A stretch of 7,266 bases of DNA, from the NCBI GenBank assembly GCA_937924465.1, contig CALDSP010000071.1, positions 1 to 7,266 of the forward strand. Reading direction: 5' to 3'. The notes beneath the pieces were generated by a model. That model had not been told where the DNA came from and searched no databases. It was given only the letters and a program-made list of their open reading frames with translations. The DNA is from an uncultured Leptospiraceae bacterium (GTDB lineage Bacteria > Spirochaetota > Leptospiria > Leptospirales > Leptospiraceae). A program made the translations under genes and the position numbers. Shown here in pieces: positions 1-6,400 of the stretch; the first letter of the stretch is position 1; each line of letters starts with the position of its first letter.

Positions 1-649
1 GACGAGTATCATTGGAAGCTGAGTGTAAAATCTCATTTGCCTGTTCCAAAATGAATTCTAGTTTTTCCTGAAATTTTTTTGTATAATTAGAAATTCTTTC
101 CTCGGTTTTTTGAGCTATTTCATTTGCTTTTTGATTGATGAGTGTATCAAACTCTGAAATTTTTTTACTCGTTTCTTCTGAGATATTGTTTATGAAATTC
201 TGAATTTTTATAATTTCTTGAAATTTTTCTTGGAGTTGTTCTTGAAAATTTTTGGAGTGTCGTTGGATTTCTTTGATATCTTGATCTAGTTTTTCTTTAT
301 TTTCCTGTCTCCACTTTTCTAAATCTTGATTGATTTCTAAAATCTTTTTTTCTTGAGCAATTTGTAAATTTGTTGCGTCTTCTTGGAGTTTATCGTGGAT
401 TTCATCGGCCTTTTCTTGAATAGCAACTTCCATTTCTTTAAGTAAACTTTTCAATTCTTTTTTGAGTTCTTCTAATTCTCTTGCCGTGTAATAAAGTTCA
501 TCCTGCTGGATTTTGATTTGTCGAAGTAAACTGTTTTTTCTATCCATCCAACGTAAGAAAAGTGTAAAAGCTACACTGGCTAAAAATGGAAAAATATAAG
601 CTAAGAAATTAGAAATATCTGAATTAAAAAAATCAGTAGCTATAGGCAC
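1..649 (-). CDS. Membrane-anchored coiled-coil protein (SpiroCoCo-like), 5' part only
   Basis: The minus strand is open from a GTG at 649-647 to the left edge, giving 216 codons with no stop; the 3' end lies outside the window. Residues 14-32 form one hydrophobic segment (FLAYIFPFLASVAFTLFLR), followed by RWMDRK and then by continuous Glu/Lys/Gln-rich heptad-like sequence typical of a coiled coil. The positive charges after the segment predict a cytoplasmic coil tethered to the inner membrane. The anchor aligns without gaps to residues 9-34 of the large coiled-coil protein at 3429: PFLASV is identical, and R33, D36, N39, L42 and QIK44-46 also match. An in-frame TAA at 673-671 limits extension upstream, and GTG is the only usual start before the membrane segment. 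AGAAGGAA at 669-662 is the likely ribosome site, although its 12-nt spacing is long. The gene is divergent from the DinB-like gene. Its molecular role is unknown; scaffold or cytoskeletal functions are typical guesses for such proteins. Confidence 0.85.
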   Translation of the reverse strand, partial: MPIATDFFNSDISNFLAYIFPFLASVAFTLFLRWMDRKNSLLRQIKIQQDELYYTARELEELKKELKSLLKEMEVAIQEKADEIHDKLQEDATNLQIAQEKKILEINQDLEKWRQENKEKLDQDIKEIQRHSKNFQEQLQEKFQEIIKIQNFINNISEETSKKISEFDTLINQKANEIAQKTEERISNYTKKFQEKLEFILEQANEILHSASNDTR

Positions 650-661
650 GGCTTTTATTGA

Positions 662-669
662 TTCCTTCT
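662..669 (-). promoter_or_regulatory. Ribosome binding site of the left-edge coiled-coil gene
   Basis: AGAAGGAA on the minus strand is the clearest Shine-Dalgarno-like sequence in the window. It supports the GTG at 649 as the start, because no ATG or TTG exists between it and the GTG. The spacing of 12 nt to the GTG is longer than usual, so an unusual start nearer to it (for example ATA at 658) cannot be excluded. Confidence 0.4.
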
Positions 670-670
670 G

Positions 671-682
671 TTATGTCACTTA
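671..682 (-). promoter_or_regulatory. Shared 12-mer TAAGTGACATAA, copy 1
   Basis: Read on the minus strand, this 12-mer ends 21 nt before the GTG of the left-edge coiled-coil gene. The identical 12-mer precedes the second coiled-coil gene at almost the same distance. It overlaps by one base a perfect -10 hexamer, TATAAT, at 687-682, and contains an extended -10-like TGACATAA. It may therefore be core promoter, or an operator at the transcription start. I see no good -35 at the standard spacing. Confidence 0.5.
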
Positions 683-687
683 TTATA
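682..687 (-). promoter_or_regulatory. Candidate -10 box (TATAAT) for the left-edge coiled-coil gene
   Basis: This is a perfect TATAAT on the minus strand, which would put the transcript start near 675 and give a leader of about 26 nt carrying the AGAAGGAA ribosome site. No convincing -35 lies 16-18 nt upstream, and perfect TATAAT matches are common in DNA this AT-rich, so the call is tentative. Confidence 0.35.
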
Positions 688-774
688 TCGGTTTGACTTG
701 AAATTTCAGTGAATTTTTTTTCGTCGTATATTTATTTGACTGGAATTATAAAAACTTTTCCCAATTTTGGAATT

Positions 775-1350
775 ATGAAACTAAATATGGATTGGACGGA
801 TTTTCAGGATGCCCATCAGCGTTTAGCTATTCAAGAAAGTTTCGAAAAGATTAAGTCTGGAGTAGGTGAGTTTTTAGATTCTGTGTCTGTAGATAAATTT
901 TTTTGGAAACCAGAGATTGGGTGGTCTTTAGAGCAAAACGTCAAGCATCTTTGGAAATCGACAGCTTTAGTTTCATATTCTTTATCGCTTCCTAAATTTT
1001 TATTTTTAATATTTGGGACAGGGGAAAATTCTAGGAATTTTGAAACTCTTGTTCAAGACTATCATTCAATGAGTAGAGGAGTTAGTCAAGCAGGCTTGCT
1101 GCAACCTTTCACTATGACAGAGTTTGGAAATGAATTTTTAAAAAAAACACTCACACAATCCCTTTTGAATTTATATTCAGAAATTTCATCTGCTCTAAAA
1201 TATTGGAAAGAAGAAGATCTTGATTATTACAGAATGCCTCATCCAAGTATGGGTTTTGTAACAGTAAGAGAAATGCTTTTACTTACAATCTATCACCAGT
1301 TTCATCATTTAAAGATTGTCTCTGATCGTCTCAATTCATTAAATGAATAG
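775..1350 (+). CDS. DinB family protein (putative metal-binding four-helix bundle)
   Basis: This 191-aa protein has the DinB/YfiT-like pattern. An early tryptophan-rich segment (W44-KP...GWS...N55-VKHL) carries the first candidate metal ligand, H58. The segment LPKFLFLIFG followed by NFETLVQDY is typical of one DinB subgroup. The C-terminal helix YHQFHHLKIV gives the HxxxH pair H174/H178, with H177 beside it. Family members bind a divalent metal through three histidines; many act as thiol-dependent transferases or have no known reaction, so no substrate is assigned. The ATG at 775 was chosen because the upstream extension to a GTG at 709 adds 22 residues with no DinB similarity; ATG 787 is also possible. 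A weak GGAA lies only 2 nt before 775. The gene is transcribed away from the left coiled-coil gene and towards the hydrolase gene, with no obvious functional link to either. Confidence 0.85.
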   Translation: MKLNMDWTDFQDAHQRLAIQESFEKIKSGVGEFLDSVSVDKFFWKPEIGWSLEQNVKHLWKSTALVSYSLSLPKFLFLIFGTGENSRNFETLVQDYHSMSRGVSQAGLLQPFTMTEFGNEFLKKTLTQSLLNLYSEISSALKYWKEEDLDYYRMPHPSMGFVTVREMLLLTIYHQFHHLKIVSDRLNSLNE

Positions 1351-1368
1351 TATTACTAAGAATTTTTG

Positions 1369-1381
1369 TTCCTATAAGGAA
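1369..1381. repeat. Short palindrome TTCCT-ATA-AGGAA
   Basis: A perfect 5-bp inverted repeat with a 3-nt centre lies between the two convergent genes, just before the larger AT hairpin. It may contribute to transcript 3'-end structure, but the stem is short and no run of T follows it directly. Confidence 0.25.
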
Positions 1382-1418
1382 ATAAATATTTTTTTATATA
1401 TTTATTTCTATCTTTTTT
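1379..1418 (+). terminator. All-AT hairpin with T-rich tail, possible terminator of the DinB-like gene
   Basis: GAAATAAATAT (1379-1389) pairs perfectly with ATATTTATTTC (1398-1408) around an 8-nt loop, and TATCTTTTTT follows. The arrangement fits a rho-independent terminator for the plus-strand gene. The stem has only one G-C pair, so it would be weak. It overlaps the last codons of the convergent hydrolase gene (stop at 1396-1394), so the two genes share 3' sequence. On the minus strand no clear T tract follows. Confidence 0.4.
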
Positions 1419-2167
1419 ATAAAATTTTGAATTATGTTATTTACAATTTCAGGTTTTTCAAAGGGTGCCATGTGTCCTGCTTCTAAAACAGATTGAAATT
1501 CTGAATTAGGAATACTGGCTGAAAATTTTTGCATATCTTCCTTTGATGTAATTTGATCTCCATCTCCACAAATCACTAAAGTTGGGATTTGAATTTTGCT
1601 TAAAACATGAGTTGTATCAGTCCTACCCTGCATGGCAAGAAGTTGGGATGCAAGTCCCAATGGATCTTGGGAGTTTGCAATTTCTAAAAGTTCGGCTTTT
1701 AGTTTTGGATTTTTCTCAAAAGCATTAGGATAAACTGCTTGGGGTAGGAAATTTTCTATAAATGGATTTAGCCCATTTTGTGTTAGTGCTTCTACCCCTG
1801 CTGCTCTTTTGAGCTTAGCTTCATTTGTGTCTGCCTCACTTCGAGTGTCACAGAAAATGAGAGCTTGAAAGCTTTGAGGATATTTTTCATACATACGTTG
1901 GGCAACATATCCCCCCATAGAAAGTCCACAAAGAATAAGATGGTTCCACTTAAGAGTTTTTATTTCTTCGAAAGCTATGTCTACCATTTTTTCTAAGGTA
2001 AAAAGTCTTGAATTTTTTTTGGAACCAGCACCTAGCAAATCTAAAGCATAGAGGTTTATTCCTTCCAATTCCATTTGGTATTTCCACATTCTGGAGTCGT
2101 AGGGAAACCCATGTAAAAAAATTATGGAAATTTTATTACTAGGAGAATACTTTTTTAGGTTGGACAT
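1394..2167 (-). CDS. Alpha/beta-hydrolase fold protein (serine esterase-like)
   Basis: This 257-aa protein has the full alpha/beta-hydrolase signature in order: strand and oxyanion-hole HGFP at residues 19-22, the nucleophile elbow GLSMGG with Ser83, the acid in CGDGDQIT (Asp204) and the catalytic His232 in AGHMAPFEKP. A cap region of about 80 residues lies between them. No signal peptide is visible, so it is predicted to be cytoplasmic. The length and the GLSMGGYVAQ elbow resemble the branch that contains 3-oxoadipate enol-lactonases, BioH-type carboxylesterases and many uncharacterised hydrolases; the substrate cannot be deduced. The start is an ATG with no clear Shine-Dalgarno sequence. 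A perfect TTGACA (2201-2196) precedes it on the minus strand, but the nearest good -10 (TAAAAT, 2174-2169) lies 21 nt further on and touches the ATG. The gene converges with the DinB-like gene and appears monocistronic. Confidence 0.9.
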   Translation of the reverse strand: MSNLKKYSPSNKISIIFLHGFPYDSRMWKYQMELEGINLYALDLLGAGSKKNSRLFTLEKMVDIAFEEIKTLKWNHLILCGLSMGGYVAQRMYEKYPQSFQALIFCDTRSEADTNEAKLKRAAGVEALTQNGLNPFIENFLPQAVYPNAFEKNPKLKAELLEIANSQDPLGLASQLLAMQGRTDTTHVLSKIQIPTLVICGDGDQITSKEDMQKFSASIPNSEFQSVLEAGHMAPFEKPEIVNNIIQNFIKKIEINI

Positions 2168-2546
2168 GATTTTATTTTTTTAAATCTTTTCTTTTTGTCA
2201 AGATGAGTTTTTAAGGATTTATCACTTCTTCAAAAAAGAAAATTTTTAGACGATTGTAGTAACAACAACAAAAAGAGGATTAGGTAAGAGCATTTTTTAT
2301 GTCCTTGTATTTCATTTCTACTAAATTTTCTAAGTTTCAATAATAAAAACTTCTTTACAATCTTACAAATTATCTTTAATACTAAAATCCATGTTTTTAA
2401 AATAGGTCTTTATTATAAAATTTTCTATCTTTCATTTAGTATTTTCAATTTATTGATATATGATTATAAAATTGTCACGTAACGTAATAAATTATGTTTG
2501 TGTTTATTTATGATACAGTTATTGTTGGTTTGTCTTAGTTGTACTT
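2168..2546. other. Gene-free stretch between the hydrolase and DUF1564 genes
   Basis: About 380 bp of very AT-rich DNA. It holds the hydrolase upstream region (TTGACA on the minus strand at 2201-2196) and one inverted copy of the 16-nt repeat at 2254-2269. I found no reading frame with recognisable protein similarity, no strong hairpin and no RNA gene. The part from 2270 to 2546, downstream of the DUF1564 gene, shows nothing I can name. Confidence 0.6.
2254..2269 (-). repeat. 16-nt repeat GTTGTTGTTACTACAA, copy A (inverted)
   Basis: The minus strand reads GTTGTTGTTACTACAA, identical to copies B and C; on the plus strand it appears as its reverse complement. It lies 86 nt upstream of the hydrolase ATG and points towards that gene. 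It contains the inverted repeat TTGT-N4-ACAA, as an operator would. Confidence 0.75.
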
Positions 2547-3065
2547 TTATTCTGGTGGATCATAAAATGTGATTCCTCTTTCTAAAATACTTCTTCCTTT
2601 GCGTAAAGCCTTTTTCAATTGAGGAACTCTTGCATAGAAGGGTGTAGTAAGAACAATGGCTAAGATAGAAAAAGGTTTTCCATTTACCACAGAATCATTT
2701 TCTTTTTCAATTTCTAAAAGTCTCACAAACATCAAAGTTGCTGAAATTCCTAAAGCATCCGCCCACATCTTAAGCTCTAACCAATCTCTATTTTGAGGAC
2801 GAAACTTGAAATGAATATAATTTTGTCCTCTTTCTTGATATTGTGTTTTTGGGTTTTCTGAAGGTTTAAAATAATTTGAATAAAAAAGAAACCTATAACG
2901 TTTTAAAAGAATGGTTAGATATTTCTCCAAATTGCTATATTTTTTTATTCCTCTTTTTAATGTAGAATTTAACCAAAAAGGAACTCGCAGAGTAGACACA
3001 GTTTTTCTTTTTGATTTTATTTCAAGATTTTGTCTTTGTTCATTGAGTACGAATTCATATTTCAT
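2547..3065 (-). CDS. DUF1564 family protein (Leptospira paralogous family)
   Basis: This 172-aa basic protein of unknown function matches what I know of DUF1564, a multi-copy Leptospira family. Visible landmarks are RKTVSTLRVP at residues 20-29, LEKYLTILLKRYR at 46-58, the signature TQYQERGQN at 74-82, and FRPQNRDWLELK followed by ADALGISATLMFVRLLEIE (88-120). Both halves have the order short strand, helix, helix (22-58 and 83-118), which resembles two ribbon-helix-helix units and suggests DNA binding; this is inference. The C-terminus is basic (KKALRKGRS) and then ends in YDPPE. The ATG at 3065 was chosen over a TTG at 3092 because it leaves about 20 residues before RKTVSTL; neither start has a ribosome site. 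A TATAAA at 3083-3078 could serve as the -10, implying a nearly leaderless transcript. The gene stands alone between two gene-free stretches that carry the 16-nt repeat. Confidence 0.8.
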   Translation of the reverse strand: MKYEFVLNEQRQNLEIKSKRKTVSTLRVPFWLNSTLKRGIKKYSNLEKYLTILLKRYRFLFYSNYFKPSENPKTQYQERGQNYIHFKFRPQNRDWLELKMWADALGISATLMFVRLLEIEKENDSVVNGKPFSILAIVLTTPFYARVPQLKKALRKGRSILERGITFYDPPE

Positions 3066-3077
3066 AACATAGAGGAT

Positions 3078-3083
3078 TTTATA
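3078..3083 (-). promoter_or_regulatory. Candidate -10 box (TATAAA) for the DUF1564 gene
   Basis: TATAAA on the minus strand lies 12 nt before the ATG at 3065, so a transcript would start only a few bases before the start codon. TTTGTG at 3106-3101 sits at a 17-nt spacing as a poor -35. If this is the promoter, the TTG at 3092 could not be used as the start, which supports the shorter protein. Confidence 0.3.
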
Positions 3084-3175
3084 AGCCTTCAAAAGAGATG
3101 CACAAACACGCCCGTAGGTTAAAAAATGAATAGAAAAACAAAAAAGTTTATATAAAGCAGTCTCCCTTAAAAGAA

Positions 3176-3191
3176 GTTGTTGTTACTACAA
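3176..3191 (+). repeat. 16-nt repeat GTTGTTGTTACTACAA, copy B
   Basis: This is an exact copy, direct with respect to copy C and inverted with respect to copy A. It lies about 110 nt upstream of the DUF1564 start and is followed closely by a second CTACAA. It includes TTGT-N4-ACAA. Confidence 0.75.
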
Positions 3192-3293
3192 ACTACAATT
3201 GAGGTTGTGAAAGGGTTTTAGAGACGAACTTTTTTTTGTGCCAAATGAATTTTTTCTCCAAAGAGTACAGCTTAAATTAGTTAAAAAATTGCT

Positions 3294-3309
3294 GTTGTTG
3301 TTACTACAA
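3294..3309 (+). repeat. 16-nt repeat GTTGTTGTTACTACAA, copy C
   Basis: This is an exact copy 102 nt after the end of copy B, in the same direction and 119 nt upstream of the large coiled-coil ATG. The identity with copy B extends to ACTACAAAC, and the identity with copy A extends one base upstream (TGTTGTTG...). Confidence 0.75.
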
Positions 3310-3392
3310 ACCTGTTTTATGGGGGGTAGATGAGTGTAGTATTTTAAGTTAAAAAATTTTATAAAAAATCAAAAATTACTAGACAAAAAAAT

Positions 3393-3404
3393 TAAGTGAC
3401 ATAA
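3393..3404 (+). promoter_or_regulatory. Shared 12-mer TAAGTGACATAA, copy 2 (possible extended -10)
   Basis: Identical to the 12-mer before the left-edge paralogue and 24 nt before the ATG at 3429. With the next base it reads TGACATAAT, which fits the extended -10 form TGnTATAAT with one mismatch. That would give a leader of roughly 17 nt. TAGACA at 3380-3385 is a 5/6 match to a -35, but only 14 nt from CATAAT, so it is not well placed. Confidence 0.5.
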
Positions 3405-3428
3405 TTTTATTCAAATCACATTATTTAT

Positions 3429-6400
3429 ATGAGTGCAATTGAACTATTTCTTCCATTTCTAGCAAGCGTTGTTGTGTTTTTAATTATTCGAAAAATCGAT
3501 GGTTCTAATTTTCGTCTTGGACAGATAAAAAAATATTCCCAAAAATTAAATGAAGAAATTACGCAAACAGCAATCAATGGAATCCAATCAGTAAAAGACG
3601 CAACAATTGACTTAGAATTAAGCAACAAACAAGCAAAAAAATTAGTTACCGATATTCAAAGAGAAAACACACAAACAATAACACTCATTGAAACTCTCAA
3701 ACAAAACAAACAATATCTAGACTCTATCCTCATTGAACTCAGGGATGTTGTTGGACTTACTGACCAAATTAAAGAGGAAACAATTTACTTACAACAAGGA
3801 ATGGAGGTGATTCAATCTCAAAAAGACGAAATAAAAAAACTCAATCAAGATATATCTAATGCAAAAAACGAAATTAAAGAAATGATGATTCATTTTCAAG
3901 AAAAATTAAATGCTAGAACTTCCGATTTACTAGAATCACTTGCAACTAAAATTGTTGAGTTAGAAAACCTTTTAGAAGTTAAATCAGATAAAATAGATCA
4001 ATCTCTCCAACAAATTAGTGAAAGTTATAAAATGCAACTTTCCGAAGAAGTAGAAAAAATGATCGCAGAGACGGTTAACAAGGTTGATATGGCAAACGTA
4101 AAATTAGATGATTTTCATACCTTTGTAAGAGATAGTGAAAAAAACTTAGATATGAAACTCAACCGTTACCGTGATGCCACCGAATCAATATCTGAAAGAA
4201 TTGAAAGACTAGACTTACGTTTAGAAGAAAAAGCAGAAACAGTAGGAGAAGCAGTTCAAGCACGATTAGAGGCATTTGAAAAAAGGTTTCAAGAAAAATT
4301 TGAATCTATCTTTGAGCAATTAGCAGAAAACAAGGAGGCATTTTTAAGTGGAGTCAAAATGGAAATAGATCTGATTCGTACTGAAATTGAAAGTATGAAT
4401 TTGGAAACTATTACAAGAAGAGATGAAATTCTTACAGAGGCTCGAAGACAGGCGGAAACAGTTCTAATGCACATTCAAACTTTTCATGAAAAATTTCTAG
4501 AAGCAGAAAATAAAATTTTAAAAACAGCCGAATTGAAACGTGCTGAATTATTAAAAGAGATACATCGTTTTGAAAATGAATTTAAACAATCAAGTGAAAT
4601 TTTTTATCAAGATGCAGCTGAAATAAAGGATTCTATTTTAAGAGATCTAAATCATTTTGAAAGTGATCTTTCGCGCGCAACGTCCAATATTGAAAATAAT
4701 GTAAAAGAAAGATTTTATCAATTAAAAAGTGAACTGGAAGAAAGTTTATTAAGTTTGCATTCTAGAAAAAAAACAGAGTTTTTAGACGAGTTAGGTGTTA
4801 TTGAGCTTAAAATTAAAGAACTTGGTCGAGATACTATAAATAAAATAAAAAATGTAGATGATCATTTTTTTGATTTAAAGAATGCTTTAATAGAAACTTC
4901 AAAAGAAATTGTTGGACAAGTAGAAAAGGAAATTTCTAATCTTTCAAGCAATCTTGACATAGAAAAAAATAAAGTTGAGCAAAAACTAGAATTTTTTATG
5001 GAAGGATGGAACCTTGAACTAGAAAGAATTAAATCAAGAACCAATAAAGAAGTCGACACTCTTTTACAAAGACTTAAAGAAATTCAAATCGAAGGGAAAG
5101 AATTAGCAGATAACATAAGAGAAGAATTTTCAAAAGGAAGAGGACAGCTTGATTTTATTATCCAAAAAGGAGAAGAGAGTTTATTTAATCAAGTTGAGAA
5201 CATTGTAAATGACGTTCAAAATAGAGTAAAAAAGGCAACGGAAGAAGTAGAGATTCTAATCCATCGTTTACAAAAGTCTGGAAATCATCTTTATGAAAAA
5301 CAAGAAACTATGCTTTCTGAATTTGGAAGTCGTTTATATAGAGATTTACAAAATAAATTAGAAAAAATAAAGTTTGAATCAGAAGAGCTATTAGAAGAAA
5401 TTCAACGTTCTGGAAATAATTTATTAGAAAAACAAGAAGAAAAAATTGATAAACTAAACTCTACCATTGATGAAAGAATTTCTAGACAATTGACTATTTT
5501 AATGGACAAAGGTCAATTGCAATTGGATCAACTTGAAAATAGAATAGCATCTTATGTTCAAGAAGTAAAACATAATGTTGAGCAAACACTCAAACATACG
5601 AAAGAAGACAGTGAAAGACAAATTGAAAACTTTAACAATCAAATGCAAAAAGTTTTCTTAGAAATAGAAAAAGCAAATAAAGAGTTTTTAGAAATAGGAA
5701 AATTGGAGTTTGAAAAAACAAAAGAAGAGTTTGAAAAACTTAAAAAATCCATTGACCAAGAAACAGAAAAAATTTTACATCTTAAATTTAACTTATTAAA
5801 TGAGTTTCATTCCGAAGAATCTAAAATTCGTTCTACTCTTATGAAAATTGAAAGCAAAGTAGGAGAAATTGAAACTCTTGCTGATGTTCTCAAGAATAAT
5901 GAAAGATTACTAAGAGAATCCGAACTTACAATTCAATCTATGAACTCAATGTTGGATAGACTAAAAATAGAAGGCGACAGCGTTCATCATTATTTAAAGA
6001 ATATTGAATTTCTAAAAAATTCAAAGAAAGAAATTGAAACTGAAATGCGAATGCTTGAAACTCAAAAAATTCGTATTGAACAAATTGAAAATGAACTTAC
6101 CCGTGCAACAAATGTATGTGATCTAATTAATCAAAGAACAACTGAACTTCACGATAAAATCAATACTATCTCATCTATTGATCATAAACTCATAGAAGTG
6201 GAAAGAGTACAAGAAGAAATGGATTTAAAATTAAACGAAATCAAAAATGCAAGCAGTAAAATTCATGAAATTTCTCAAATCGTACAATCCACAAATCGTA
6301 TGGGCAATGACGTTTATGAAAAAATGCAAAAGCTCTACAGAGAATTAGAAAAATTAGAAAGTAAAGAAAAGGAAATCAATGAACAACTCAATTATGTGGA

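Larger units (their letters stand above)
3066..3428. other. Divergent gene-free stretch between the DUF1564 and large coiled-coil genes
   Basis: About 360 bp separate two divergent genes, so both promoters should lie here. It contains two direct copies of the 16-nt repeat (3176-3191 and 3294-3309), a further ACAA/TTGT half-site pair at 3195-3208, and the 12-mer TAAGTGACATAA at 3393-3404. No reading frame of note, RNA gene or strong hairpin is seen. Confidence 0.6.

Noticed and set aside
709..774. N-terminal extension of the DinB-like gene to a GTG at 709
   Set aside because: The added 22 residues have no DinB similarity, no ribosome site precedes the GTG, and the extension would run into the divergent promoter region.
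2169..2201. TTGACA/TAAAAT pair as the hydrolase promoter
   Set aside because: The -35 is perfect but the spacer is 21 nt and the -10 touches the start codon, so it is only mentioned under the gene and not listed as a feature.
3066..3092. TTG start of the DUF1564 gene at 3092
   Set aside because: TTG is rare, no ribosome site is seen, and a candidate -10 lies inside the extension. The ATG at 3065 puts the conserved RKTVSTL block at the expected distance.
2254..3191. Classical insertion sequence with copies A and B as terminal inverted repeats
   Set aside because: The enclosed protein is DUF1564-like and shows no transposase motif, no flanking target duplication is evident, and a third copy lies outside the pair. 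A non-autonomous unit remains possible and is listed as a hypothesis only.
3176..3309. CRISPR-like array formed by copies B and C
   Set aside because: Two 16-nt direct repeats 102 nt apart do not have the repeat length, spacing or number of a CRISPR array, and no cas gene is near.
3425..3628. Minus-strand 67-codon frame opposite the start of the coiled-coil gene
   Set aside because: Antisense shadow of a clearly coding plus-strand frame, with no recognisable protein features.
4289..5059. Minus-strand frames at 4289-4474 and 4862-5059
   Set aside because: Both are mirror frames of Glu/Lys-rich coiled-coil codons, which give Ser/Leu/Phe-rich artefacts.
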